Positions 42,980 through 50,697 are shown, numbered from the stretch's first letter. The stretch: DNA of 52,525 bases from JBBTTS01 sp038064135 (GCA_038064135.1 JBBTTS010000013.1:1-52525); one strand, 5' to 3'. Program-made: numbers and translations. Notes: generated by a model not told the origin, from the sequence alone.

Positions 42980-43518
42980 ATTTAATTGGTGAATTATGGT
43001 TTGCGTTTTGGATTTTTCTGCCTGCTGGAGTCGCAAATATGAGCCCGGTTTTGGCAAACTATGTTCCTATTCTTAATAAATGGAATGCTCCTGTAGATTT
43101 TGGTAAATCATGGCGAGGTAAACGACTTTTAGGCAACAACAAGCGGTTGCGAGGAGTGTTTTTCGGAATTATTATTGGCGCTCTGATTAGTGTTCTTCAA
43201 TATATTCCGGATATTTATTACCAATCCAGTATTAATTCGCTTGGTTCGGCATTATTCAACGGCGGTTTGTTAGGCTTTGGTGCTATGTTAGGCGACATTG
43301 TGGAAAGTTTTTTTAAACGTCGCGGTAATATTGCGCCTGGCAAAAGTTGGTTTCCGTTCGATCAAACCGATTATATTATTGGTGGGTTGGTTTGCTGGCT
43401 TTGGTACGTGAACATAAGTTTAAAAACCGTTGTATACATTTTTATAATTTACTTTGGGTTACATTTAGCTACCCGGTATATTGGCTTTAAATTGGGTGTC
43501 AACAATAAAGCAATCTAG
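42976..43518 (+). CDS. CarS-like CTP:lipid-phosphate cytidylyltransferase (CDP-archaeol synthase family)
   Basis: 180 residues, about five membrane helices. The family signature is clear: FLPAGVANMSPVL, PVDFGKSWRGKRLLGNNKRL, GFGAMLGDIVESFFKRR, then FPFDQTDYIIGG. CarS in archaea activates digeranylgeranylglyceryl phosphate with CTP and is a distant homologue of bacterial CdsA. Here it probably makes the CDP-lipid for the phosphatidyltransferase three genes upstream. Whether the chains are acyl or isoprenoid is open. It overlaps the convergent next gene by 4 nt. Confidence 0.85.
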   Translation: MNLIGELWFAFWIFLPAGVANMSPVLANYVPILNKWNAPVDFGKSWRGKRLLGNNKRLRGVFFGIIIGALISVLQYIPDIYYQSSINSLGSALFNGGLLGFGAMLGDIVESFFKRRGNIAPGKSWFPFDQTDYIIGGLVCWLWYVNISLKTVVYIFIIYFGLHLATRYIGFKLGVNNKAI

Positions 43519-44414
43519 TCTGACAATAAATTTTCAGCATCAATTAGAGCATACATACCCAGCTGTTGCGTAAGTTCAAGCGCTCCAATTACAGATTTGC
43601 CATTAAGTAAATTAAGTTCGGTTTCATATCTGCCAAGAGTAATACCGCCACTAACAGCAGTTTCTAGAATTTCGTTATAGTCGATATCCAAAATCGAAGA
43701 CTGCTCGTAAAGTCTTTGTAGGTCAGGTCTGTTTTTTAAAAATTCAAAAATTACATGTCTGACAGTATTTTTTGGTAAATTAGGGTTGAGTTCTGCATTG
43801 AATTCACTAGATAGTTCTACGTGTTTACCTAAAGCTGTCATTACACCTATGATCTTTCTGCCCAAAGCCACGGGCAACTCCAGTGAACGCTGCATAACAT
43901 AATAGTCTGGTGGTTTAAAGGGTTGAAAAATAGCATTTGCAAATTTTCGCTGCTTTGCTGCAACATAACTCCGCAAAATTTCATGTGGGCTTAAAGGTAG
44001 TTGACTTATGAATTCTCTAGGATCGTGTCCAGTCACCCACTCGGAGTTAACTGTATTTAGATGTGCCAAAAAACAATTATCAATCGTGTGTCGACCATCG
44101 AATAATGCAGTTTGTTCGATCACTTGTGCTTCAACCGGAACGTGGTGATTGTGTCGAATTGCGCTAAAAATACCCCTAAGGTCATATGCAAGATCAGTAG
44201 TTTGGTCAACTCCACCTGCGGTCGTGCAAATAAAAACATCTACATCGCTGCGTATATCGGCTGCGCCCATAGCAGTCGAACCATAAACAACCGCACCATC
44301 AACATACCTAGCGTGCTCCAAGGCGTCCAGCAAATCTTCGGCCGCTAGTGCGTGAGCACCGGGCCGAGGCCAAGCTTCGACTTTTATATCTTCCGGTGTA
44401 AAAACTTTACCCAT
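43515..44414 (-). CDS. Nucleotidyltransferase-domain protein
   Basis: 299 residues from Met 44414, chosen because a TACAAT box at 44421-44426 lies 6 nt upstream; a GTG five codons earlier is the alternative. GSTAMGAADIRSDVDVFI holds the Gly-Ser and Asp-x-Asp of pol-beta-type nucleotidyltransferases. A long helical C-terminal half follows, as in aminoglycoside adenylyltransferases and MNT-like proteins. The substrate is unknown. Confidence 0.8.
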   Translation of the reverse strand: MGKVFTPEDIKVEAWPRPGAHALAAEDLLDALEHARYVDGAVVYGSTAMGAADIRSDVDVFICTTAGGVDQTTDLAYDLRGIFSAIRHNHHVPVEAQVIEQTALFDGRHTIDNCFLAHLNTVNSEWVTGHDPREFISQLPLSPHEILRSYVAAKQRKFANAIFQPFKPPDYYVMQRSLELPVALGRKIIGVMTALGKHVELSSEFNAELNPNLPKNTVRHVIFEFLKNRPDLQRLYEQSSILDIDYNEILETAVSGGITLGRYETELNLLNGKSVIGALELTQQLGMYALIDAENLLSD

Positions 44415-44420
44415 AAGCAA

Positions 44421-44426
44421 ATTGTA
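44421..44426 (-). promoter_or_regulatory. -10 box of the nucleotidyltransferase gene (leaderless)
   Basis: A TACAAT on the minus strand lies 6 nt before Met 44414. Confidence 0.4.
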
Positions 44427-44453
44427 CACCCAAATTGAACGCTAACCATAAGC

Positions 44454-45179
44454 TTAAGGTCTTTTAACGAAGCACTCGTGGCGAAGCATTTGTTTGAGAT
44501 GTTCTTTTGGTGTGTTTTTTAATAGTGCTTCCATTTGGCTTGGCATAGCCTTAAGTGCGTTATATTTTTTGAGCACGACAGCGCCATTTAATGTTAGTCC
44601 GATTTCACAATCATCTAATTTTTTTACTGGTGGCTTATCGATATTAAAGTAAATATTGAATTGTTTGTTGGCCTCCTGCAAAAAATCTTCGTAAGTTTTT
44701 GATTCTTCGACTACATGATATACCGTGACGGATTTTCCTTGGGTCGCACAATCTACCCAGCAAGAAATAGATTGATGATCGGGGTGGCCAGTCAAACCAT
44801 CTGGCCCAAAGGTTAGTATAGTATCGGGTTGGTACTTATCAATTAGCTCAACTAGCCTGTCGCCGCCTTCTTGTTCAGGAATGTCGCAGCAACACCCGTC
44901 TTTATAATCCAGCCAGTGATGACTAGTAATTCCAAGTTCGTTTAGTGCCGCCATGAGTTCGGTCTCGCGGATTTGGCCAAGTTGATCGGCTGGCCAACGC
45001 GATTCGTCTTGAACACCAGCCTCACCTCGCGTTGCAGTAACGCAAACTACCTTCTGGCCATTTTCAACCGCTACAGCCATCAGGCCACCACAAGTATATG
45101 TTTCGTCATCGGGGTGGGCCCATACAGACAATATTGTGCCCAAATTTTTTACATCGTCTTTGGTGCGAACAGTATTCAT
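44454..45179 (-). CDS. PIG-L/LmbE-family N-acetyl sugar deacetylase
   Basis: 241 residues with WAHPDDE (zinc and catalytic residues), CVTATRGEAG, RETELMAALNELGI and GHPDHQSIS (zinc His). Family members include MshB of mycothiol synthesis and BshB of bacillithiol synthesis. The ATG directly follows the stop of the upstream DinB-like gene (TGAATG), so the two are translationally coupled. Confidence 0.92.
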   Translation of the reverse strand: MNTVRTKDDVKNLGTILSVWAHPDDETYTCGGLMAVAVENGQKVVCVTATRGEAGVQDESRWPADQLGQIRETELMAALNELGITSHHWLDYKDGCCCDIPEQEGGDRLVELIDKYQPDTILTFGPDGLTGHPDHQSISCWVDCATQGKSVTVYHVVEESKTYEDFLQEANKQFNIYFNIDKPPVKKLDDCEIGLTLNGAVVLKKYNALKAMPSQMEALLKNTPKEHLKQMLRHECFVKRP

Positions 45180-45743
45180 TCAGATACTCGTACGGCCAAC
45201 CACAGCCAGTAACTTGGTTTGCAGCGATGCGGCGTTGCCAACAGTTATTTTTTTGCCAAACAAGCCGCTAGATTTAAGTTTGTCTTCTTGTGGTTCGTAA
45301 AAATCATAAGCAATTTGTGCTAAATTATTGGGAATTAACAAGCTGCACTTAATACTTTGAGCAACGTCCCATCCATGTATAAGTAAATCCGAAGTAATTT
45401 CTTTTATATAATGTCCGGCCGAAACTTTGCCATAACTTAATCCAACTTCCATGCCCAGATTAACTTTTTCAACCGCATCTTTGGCCACAGTGGTTGCATT
45501 GTCCCAAGATTTAACTATATTACTCCCAACCAAATCACCATCTAGCATGTTACCAACTTGGGCGATTGTTTTACCACCTAAGAGTTCTGGCAGCCACATT
45601 AATTCGCCTATCATGTGGTTGATAAGCGCTTTTAAATCCCATTCGCTGCAAGGCGTAGAACCTGAAAGCTGCGCGTCAGAGATATGCTGCATGCAACCGC
45701 CTGCAAGCGGCAAAACTTCATTAAAATAGGCTTTTGGATCCAT
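45180..45743 (-). CDS. DinB/mycothiol-dependent isomerase-like protein (TIGR03086 type)
   Basis: 187 residues of four-helix-bundle type with TPCSEWDLKALINHMIG and a later LLIHGWDVAQ; the paired His and Asp residues are the expected metal site. Relatives use mycothiol or other thiols as cofactor (maleylpyruvate isomerase N-terminal domain). Coupling to a PIG-L deacetylase echoes actinobacterial mycothiol chemistry. It ends in a genuine TGA stop. Confidence 0.8.
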   Translation of the reverse strand: MDPKAYFNEVLPLAGGCMQHISDAQLSGSTPCSEWDLKALINHMIGELMWLPELLGGKTIAQVGNMLDGDLVGSNIVKSWDNATTVAKDAVEKVNLGMEVGLSYGKVSAGHYIKEITSDLLIHGWDVAQSIKCSLLIPNNLAQIAYDFYEPQEDKLKSSGLFGKKITVGNAASLQTKLLAVVGRTSI

Positions 45744-45775
45744 TTAACGCCGACTCCCTGTAATTTAATTCTACA

Positions 45776-46201
45776 CTACTGATCTAAGGCAAGTTTAAAT
45801 TTTTCTACTAAATCTACTGGCGTAGGATCGACATTATTAAGTACTGCTAAATATATACTCACGAAATCACCCAATACAGAAGTCCACAATATTTGTTTAA
45901 TAGGACTATCTCCGTTTAGATGAACATTGTGCGCCGCGGGTCGTTTCCCAGACAACATACGCTCGGTTACTTCGAAACGTTTTTGAATTCGCTTGTGGTC
46001 CAGGTTGCTTAGTAAATCCACGATACAATACGGTTTGTCTACTGGATGGCTACTCCAGCCGATAAATTCATTATGATTAAATTCTGGATACTGATTCCAC
46101 CAAGCGACATGCTTAGCATTTTCGTTAATACAAATTTTCCATTTTCGGGCCACTGGAGCCAGGATTGACCCGGCATATATCACCACCGATTTTCCAACCA
46201 T
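45776..46201 (-). CDS. C-terminal half of phosphoglucose/phosphomannose isomerase
   Basis: 141 residues continuing the SIS-type PGI/PMI begun at 46806: VGKSVVIYAGS, then NENAKHVAWWNQYPEFNHNE with the catalytic Glu and His. It starts 2 nt after the stop of the first half, in another frame. Together the halves give ~341 residues, a normal full length. Either a real two-subunit arrangement or a frameshift. Confidence 0.8.
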   Translation of the reverse strand: MVGKSVVIYAGSILAPVARKWKICINENAKHVAWWNQYPEFNHNEFIGWSSHPVDKPYCIVDLLSNLDHKRIQKRFEVTERMLSGKRPAAHNVHLNGDSPIKQILWTSVLGDFVSIYLAVLNNVDPTPVDLVEKFKLALDQ

Positions 46202-46203
46202 AT

Positions 46204-46806
46204 CTAAGCCAGTTGCTTGGCAATATTTTTACTTGTAGTAACTGAGGGCAGCCACGATTTTACTTGGTCATCAAGCCATTTACTCACCGAATGAAGTTCA
46301 CCGGTGCTACCCTTTTTTATTAACGACAACGACTCTAAAAGATCGATATAGACAGCCAAAAAATAAAATGTACTCATTCGTGGCTGCGTACCTTGAGGCA
46401 GCTGATAATAAGGAATGTTTTCATTTTTTGCACGTTCTATCAGCTTACCGCCTGCTGTAACTACGACAATTGTGGCTTTACGTTTTTGAGCATCATCAAG
46501 AGTGCTTAGTGTTTCTTCTGTATTTCCCGAAAAGCTAGAAACCACTACTAGCGTGTTAGAACCCACATAATCTGGCAGGTTATAGTCACTTACCACTTCA
46601 AAAGGAACGCTCAAGCTTGGCCAAGATTTTAAGTACCAAGCAGGCCAGCCCGAGCCCCCCATGCCAGCCACAACAACACTTCGAATATCATGTGTAATTT
46701 TGAGCTCCACGTTAAATTTTTGTAGAAGTTGCGCGGGTTGTTTTTCGGCCACACCTAAGGCATCGCTTTTATCCCGTTCATGAATTATTTTTAAATCGTC
46801 AAGCAA
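46204..46806 (-). CDS. N-terminal half of phosphoglucose/phosphomannose isomerase
   Basis: 200 residues with the first SIS domain: VVVAGMGGSGWPAW, VVVSSFSGNTEET and TQPRMSTFYFL. The full enzyme interconverts fructose-6-P with glucose-6-P and mannose-6-P, linking glycolysis with sugar-nucleotide synthesis. The frame stops after KNIAKQLA and the second half follows at once. The start is a TTG about 9 nt after AGGGG. Confidence 0.8.
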   Translation of the reverse strand: MLDDLKIIHERDKSDALGVAEKQPAQLLQKFNVELKITHDIRSVVVAGMGGSGWPAWYLKSWPSLSVPFEVVSDYNLPDYVGSNTLVVVSSFSGNTEETLSTLDDAQKRKATIVVVTAGGKLIERAKNENIPYYQLPQGTQPRMSTFYFLAVYIDLLESLSLIKKGSTGELHSVSKWLDDQVKSWLPSVTTSKNIAKQLA

Positions 46807-46818
46807 GGCGCATCCCCT

Positions 46819-46853
46819 AAAACGTTTACGTTTTTAATTTGATACCCTATACT
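46819..46853 (+). promoter_or_regulatory. Promoter with overlapping palindrome
   Basis: TTTACG (46825-46830) and TATACT (46848-46853) are 17 nt apart. A palindrome with 7-bp arms (46819-46825 and 46828-46834) covers the -35 between two divergent genes and may be an operator for both. Confidence 0.6.
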
Positions 46854-46889
46854 ATATACGAAATAAGCAATGTAATTAAGGGGATGGGC

Positions 46890-47360
46890 ATGTTTGGGCA
46901 CGATAATAATCAAGATTTACACCAAGATGATACACCACAAACAGATTCAGTAGTTTCTGCGCCACCAACAATTGACGACCAAAATGTTTCGTCTGCGCCA
47001 CCTGTAATCGACACAAATTCTCCGCCACCCGATGAAGTTGCAAGCTTTAATAACCAGTCACCAACGAGTGATGTTAGTACGGTTGCGCCAACTGCTACAC
47101 CGACTACACCCAATGTCGAAGATTTACTCAGTATAAAACAGGGTGCTTTGCAAGCTTTGTCACCACTAGTTTCGCACCTCGACCAAACACCCGAAGAAAA
47201 GTTTAAAACAACCATGATGATGATTCAGGCCTCAGATGATCAGGGTTTGGTAAAAGAAGCTTATGAAACTGCTCAAAAAATTACCGACGAAAAAGCCCGA
47301 GCTCAAGCTTTGCTAGATGTAGTTAACGAAATAAATTACTTCACCCAACACAGTAAATAA
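46890..47360 (+). CDS. Acidic Pro/Ser-rich protein with helical C-terminal domain
   Basis: 156 residues from ATG 46890, which follows AAGGGG by six bases; upstream ATGs at 46839 and 46884 overlap the promoter or ribosome site. Residues about 1-75 are disordered and rich in Asp, Pro, Ser and Thr; the rest (SIKQGALQALSPLVSHLDQ ... MMIQASDDQGLVKEAYETA) is a compact helical bundle. No signal or membrane helix. Function unknown. Confidence 0.75.
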   Translation: MFGHDNNQDLHQDDTPQTDSVVSAPPTIDDQNVSSAPPVIDTNSPPPDEVASFNNQSPTSDVSTVAPTATPTTPNVEDLLSIKQGALQALSPLVSHLDQTPEEKFKTTMMMIQASDDQGLVKEAYETAQKITDEKARAQALLDVVNEINYFTQHSK

Positions 47361-47375
47361 AATTTTTACGATTAA

Positions 47376-47774
47376 TCAAAGGTCTGATTCTGGGCCAGTA
47401 CGAGGTAAATCGGTTGCAGAGCTTGGCGACGGTGTCGGCCTAGGAGTTGGAGGTGGCACAGGTTGCAGTGCCGATGATGGCAAGCTTTCGCCAGGTTTTG
47501 GCTGACTAGGACTCTCGTCGATACTTAGACCTGGAATCTGTTGACCAACATCGGTGGTAGTAACATCACCATTTTCGTCAGTGTCGGTTACGGCGCGATA
47601 CAGCCATCGCCCACCAAAAAATAGTGCCGATGCCAAAAGCAGGGTTGTTACTAACGTTCCAAATGCCAAAAGCCAGGCTACACCAAAGCGCTCACGGCGC
47701 TCGTTTTGATAATATTCCTCTAACTCTTTACTTACCCCACTCTGATTCTTTGCCTTACGGTTAAAAACAGCCAT
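47376..47774 (-). CDS. Single-pass membrane protein ending in an LPRTG-like tail
   Basis: 132 residues: a basic cytoplasmic N-terminus, one membrane helix (about 33-56), then a Pro/Ser/Thr-rich exodomain ending TDLPRTGPESDL. LPRTG resembles a sortase signal, but the hydrophobic helix and basic tail that normally follow are missing and the membrane helix is N-terminal. Not recognised otherwise. Confidence 0.65.
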   Translation of the reverse strand: MAVFNRKAKNQSGVSKELEEYYQNERRERFGVAWLLAFGTLVTTLLLASALFFGGRWLYRAVTDTDENGDVTTTDVGQQIPGLSIDESPSQPKPGESLPSSALQPVPPPTPRPTPSPSSATDLPRTGPESDL

Positions 47775-47874
47775 TTTTACTCCTCAATATCTTCTAAAAC
47801 ATAGCATACTAGAAACTGGAGTAATTGACAATTACCGTATTTAGCATAACCGTATTCTTAATTCTACATATAAA

Positions 47875-47903
47875 ATAGAACCTGGATTGATTTCAGGTTC
47901 TAT
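47875..47903. terminator. Bidirectional terminator downstream of groEL
   Basis: Perfect 9-bp arms (47875-47883 and 47895-47903) with an 11-nt loop; T-rich sequence follows on the minus strand. It lies ~75 nt past the groEL stop. Confidence 0.65.
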
Positions 47904-47947
47904 TTATCATTATTCAGGAAGAATCAGGCTCGCCTATGTGGGCCGAT

Positions 47948-47969
47948 GAGGGAAGACCTCGGTTCCCTC
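47948..47969 (-). promoter_or_regulatory. Hairpin directly after groEL
   Basis: Perfect 7-bp arms (47948-47954 and 47963-47969) start 8 nt after the groEL stop. No T run follows, so it may stabilise the mRNA end before the real terminator at 47875-47903. Confidence 0.45.
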
Positions 47970-47976
47970 ATTATAT

Positions 47977-49617
47977 TTACATTCCCATCCCGCTCATATC
48001 TGGCATAGCTGGTCCCGCCGTTTTTGGCTCGGGTACATCTACCACCAACGCTCCCATGGTCATACTTGTGCCTGCAATACTAACAGCGTTTTGGATTGCT
48101 TCCTTAGTTACGCGCGTTGGATCTACTACACCTACAGTTTTGAGATCCACCAATTTAATTGCATTATTAACATCTACACCTTGACCTAGTTTAGCTGTCT
48201 TAATTTTTGGCAGCCACTCATCAGCATTCAAACCTGCATTATTTAACAGAATTCGAAACGGCTGTTCCAACGCATTTATCAAAATTTGAGCACCTGCAGC
48301 ACCGGAATCATTGCCTGAGACTGTAATGCCGCTGGCTAAGTTTACTAGAGTAACGCCACCGCCGGGTACAATACCCTCGTCTAAAGCTGCTTTAACAGCT
48401 GCGACGGCATCGTCTACACGGAATTTCTTTTCTTCAATTTCGGTCTCTGTTGCCCCGCCAACTTTAATAACTGCAACTTTGCCCTGCAAGGCAGCACGGC
48501 GTTTTTCAAGGTTTTCTTTATCGTATTCGCTTGTTGCTGCTGCAACCTGGGCGTTAATTTGCTTAATCCTGGCATCAACTTCAATTTGCTGGCCACCTCC
48601 TTCAATAATAGTAGTTTCGTCTTTGGTTACTATTACTTTACGAGCAGTTCCAACCATGTTCAGATCTGCGTTTTCAAAACTATGACCTTTGTCTTCGGTA
48701 ATTACTTCGGCGCCCGTCAAAATGGCGATGTCGTTCAGTACATCCTTGCGTCGATCACCAAAAGCAGGTGCTTTAATAGCAATGGTGTTAAACACGCCTT
48801 TTAGGCGGTTCAAAATTAGAGTGCCCAAGGCTTCGCCCTCTACGTCTTCGGCAATAAGTACTAAATCTTTTTTGCCAGCCTGGGCCAGTTTTTCTAGCAG
48901 TGGCAAAAACTCTTGAATCGAGCTGATTTTTTTATCAGTGATTACGATGGCCGGTTTGTCGTACACAGCTTCCATACGAGCCGCATCAGTGACCATGTAT
49001 GGGCTTACAAAACCACGATCAAAGGTAAAGCCCTCGACCACTTCGCTTTCTAGTGCCAAACCTTGGCCTTCTTCTACAGTCACCACGCCGTCTTTGCCTA
49101 CTTTTTCAATTACATCGGCAATCAACTGGCCAATTTCACTATCACCGGCACTAATTGTCGCAACTTCGGCGACTCTTTTTTTATCACTTTTAATGTCTTC
49201 GCTCATACCGCCCAGTTTACCAAGCACTTCACTGGACGCCGATTCCAGGCCTTTTCTTAGTTGGATTGGATTATGGCCAGCTGCTATCAGTTTGTTAGCT
49301 TCGTTTAAAATGTGATACGTCAAAACGGTCACTGTGGTAGTACCATCACCCGCTACGTCATTCATTTTGCTGGCGGCTTGTTTAATAAGTTCGGCGCCAA
49401 CTTTGTAGCCCAAAGTTTCGTCATCAACATCAGCAAGGTCAACACCTTTGGCAACAGTAACGCCGTCATGTGTCACTGTTGGGTTGCCGTAACTTTTACT
49501 AATCACCACATTGCGGCCCTTCGGACCCATAGTGGTCTTTACTGCATCATATAAAATTTGCGCTCCGCCTAAAATTCGGCGGCGTGCGTCTTCGTCATAA
49601 AATACTTTCTTTGCCAT
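47977..49617 (-). CDS. groEL: Chaperonin GroEL (60 kDa)
   Basis: 546 residues from ATG 49617, which follows GGGAG by five bases; an upstream start 15 codons earlier lacks this. AKKVFYDEDARRRILGG, the ATP-binding GDGTTTVTVL, and DEGIVPGGGVTL are typical. The C-terminus is the Gly-Met-type tail (MPDMSGMGM). It forms the double-ring folding chamber with GroES. It follows groES by 126 nt in the CIRCE-controlled operon. Confidence 0.98.
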   Translation of the reverse strand: MAKKVFYDEDARRRILGGAQILYDAVKTTMGPKGRNVVISKSYGNPTVTHDGVTVAKGVDLADVDDETLGYKVGAELIKQAASKMNDVAGDGTTTVTVLTYHILNEANKLIAAGHNPIQLRKGLESASSEVLGKLGGMSEDIKSDKKRVAEVATISAGDSEIGQLIADVIEKVGKDGVVTVEEGQGLALESEVVEGFTFDRGFVSPYMVTDAARMEAVYDKPAIVITDKKISSIQEFLPLLEKLAQAGKKDLVLIAEDVEGEALGTLILNRLKGVFNTIAIKAPAFGDRRKDVLNDIAILTGAEVITEDKGHSFENADLNMVGTARKVIVTKDETTIIEGGGQQIEVDARIKQINAQVAAATSEYDKENLEKRRAALQGKVAVIKVGGATETEIEEKKFRVDDAVAAVKAALDEGIVPGGGVTLVNLASGITVSGNDSGAAGAQILINALEQPFRILLNNAGLNADEWLPKIKTAKLGQGVDVNNAIKLVDLKTVGVVDPTRVTKEAIQNAVSIAGTSMTMGALVVDVPEPKTAGPAMPDMSGMGM

Positions 49618-49743
49618 AACTCTCCCTTCGGGTAATGAGACAAATCTAGCGGTTTTTCTCACCTAAGCAGGACGGTCGAGTAAATCGCCCGTTCTGGCTG
49701 CTCTTTTCCCCTTTATTAAATTGTTAAACTTACCTAAATAAAT

Positions 49744-50010
49744 CTACTTTACTGTCGCGTAAATATTTTCTTCTTTGATTAAAATGTAGTCTTGCCCGTC
49801 GTGTTTGATTTCGGTATTGCTGTAACCACCATAAATAATACGGTCGCCCACTTTTACACCCTTAACTTCTTTACCAACAGCCAAAACTTTGGCAGTTTTT
49901 GGCTTTTCTTGCGCACCCTCGGGCAAATACAGCCCGCTGGCAGTTTTGCTGGCGGCCTCTTCGGCCTGCACTACCACATAGTCAGCTAGTGGTTGAATAT
50001 TTACAGCCAT
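49744..50010 (-). CDS. groES: Co-chaperonin GroES (10 kDa)
   Basis: 88 residues. IQPLADYVVVQ, the mobile loop TASGLYLPEGAQEKP, VKVGDRIIYGGY and the C-terminal YILIKEENIYATV identify it. It caps the GroEL ring. A GGAGG ribosome site precedes the ATG. It is the first gene of the operon, with a CIRCE operator 68 nt upstream. Confidence 0.98.
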   Translation of the reverse strand: MAVNIQPLADYVVVQAEEAASKTASGLYLPEGAQEKPKTAKVLAVGKEVKGVKVGDRIIYGGYSNTEIKHDGQDYILIKEENIYATVK

Positions 50011-50077
50011 ATGTCCTCCTTTTAGTACGTGTTTTCATAAAGTAGGATGAAATTCTCTCGCAATTGAATTCCATCCA

Positions 50078-50104
50078 TTAGCACTCATAATACCCGAGTG
50101 CCAA
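50078..50104 (-). promoter_or_regulatory. CIRCE operator (HrcA-binding site)
   Basis: TTAGCACTC, 9-nt spacer, GAGTGCCAA: the CIRCE consensus with a single change in the right arm. HrcA represses groESL from this site in many bacteria. The -10 box of the promoter lies inside the spacer. Confidence 0.95.
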
Positions 50105-50115
50105 AAAATCGTCAA
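50087..50115 (-). promoter_or_regulatory. groESL promoter
   Basis: TTGACG (50110-50115) and TATTAT (50087-50092) on the minus strand are separated by exactly 17 nt. The -10 is fully within the CIRCE spacer, so HrcA binding should block polymerase directly. Confidence 0.85.
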
Positions 50116-50140
50116 GATTAAACATTTAAAAAAGATTATT

Positions 50141-50149
50141 GTTGAGATT
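50141..50149. repeat. Terminal motif copy d (GTTGAGATT), outer end of unit 2
   Basis: Extended form GTTGAGATTGCGGTTAT. On the minus strand it reads as AATCTCAAC and is followed 5 nt later by a T run. It pairs with copy b at 50698-50706 (13 bp with one wobble). Confidence 0.7.
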
Positions 50150-50169
50150 GCGGTTATGTAGAAGGCGTT

Positions 50170-50218
50170 GGCCAGCTGGTCATTAAGCGTTTTTTGCTCA
50201 ATATTCGACCAGCTGGCC
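50170..50218. repeat. Subterminal hairpin of unit 2, outer end
   Basis: Perfect 12-bp arms (50170-50181 and 50207-50218) around a 25-nt loop that can itself partly pair. A second weaker hairpin lies between it and the stop of the 40-aa gene. Confidence 0.8.
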
Positions 50219-50272
50219 CACCTTCAGCACAGCGTGCAATCAGTGCCTGCCCACGACTGGGCGGGCGAGTAC

Positions 50273-50413
50273 TTAATGCACGTCGCTTTNNNNNNNNNNG
50301 TCGCTTTTACCTGGAACTCCAGCCGCCTTCCTCTGCTTGAGGAATTTGGCTTGATCCCGTTGCTTCTTGGTTGTTTGCACACGACGCTTGTTTTTGCCCT
50401 TGCCTCGGGGCAT
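50273..50413 (-). CDS. About 40-aa basic protein crossing an assembly gap (unit 2, second ORF)
   Basis: A strong AAGGAGG ribosome site precedes ATG 50413. The 38 codons up to the gap (50290-50299) encode a very Lys/Arg-rich peptide (PRGKGKNKRRVQTTKKQR ...). The sequences flanking the gap share AAAGCGAC, so the contigs probably overlap; collapsing them gives two more codons and a TAA at 50273-50275. A nucleic-acid-binding role is suggested only by charge. Not recognised. Confidence 0.55.
   Translation of the reverse strand: MPRGKGKNKRRVQTTKKQRDQAKFLKQRKAAGVPGKSDXXXXSDVH
50290..50299. other. Assembly gap (10 N)
   Basis: The 8 bases GTCGCTTT occur on both sides, indicating that the two contig ends overlap and the N run is artificial. 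Confidence 0.8.
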
Positions 50414-50432
50414 GATTCACCTCCTTAGAGTG

Positions 50433-50594
50433 CTAACGAGCGAACCTTACCGGAAAACGAACGTACTTGGGCTTGCGCCTTGGCGCCGCAAGTCGGTCGT
50501 TGTCCATCCGGTTGGGCTCTACAGCCGTTTGTTGCAGCTCTGCACGCACTTTCGCACGCTCTGCACCACTACTAGGCTTTTTATTACTCGCCAT
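50433..50594 (-). CDS. 53-aa basic protein (unit 2, first ORF)
   Basis: Starts at Met 50594 after AGGAGTGTC, a good ribosome site; longer upstream frames lack one. Rich in Lys, Arg, Ala and Pro (SGAERAKVRAELQQTAVEP, RRKPKYVRFPVRFAR), with high G+C unlike the surrounding genome. The next ORF starts 19 nt after its stop. No family recognised. Confidence 0.5.
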   Translation of the reverse strand: MASNKKPSSGAERAKVRAELQQTAVEPNRMDNDRLAAPRRKPKYVRFPVRFAR

Positions 50595-50638
50595 GACACT
50601 CCTGCAATCAGGACTTCCCTGTCGGGGGTTTCCACGCA

Positions 50639-50687
50639 TCCATTCGTGGCGCCAACGATCAGTAAAATCGCTAGTGCCACAAATGGA
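50639..50687. repeat. Subterminal hairpin of unit 2, promoter side
   Basis: Arms 50639-50650 and 50676-50687 match at 11 of 12 positions, with an inner CGAT/ATCG pair. It forms the 5' leader of the 53-aa ORF. Confidence 0.75.
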
Positions 50688-50697
50688 CGTACACCAC

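Noticed and set aside
48311..49554. Several plus-strand open frames inside groEL
   Set aside because: They are antisense shadows of a highly conserved gene, without ribosome sites or recognisable products.
50168..50428. Plus-strand 86-codon open frame across the N gap
   Set aside because: It lies antisense to a minus-strand ORF with a perfect ribosome site, includes the palindrome, and contains undetermined codons.
50430..50445. Second CIRCE site near the 40-aa ORF
   Set aside because: Only a half site (TTAGCACTC on the minus strand) is present, with no matching right arm at 9 nt spacing.
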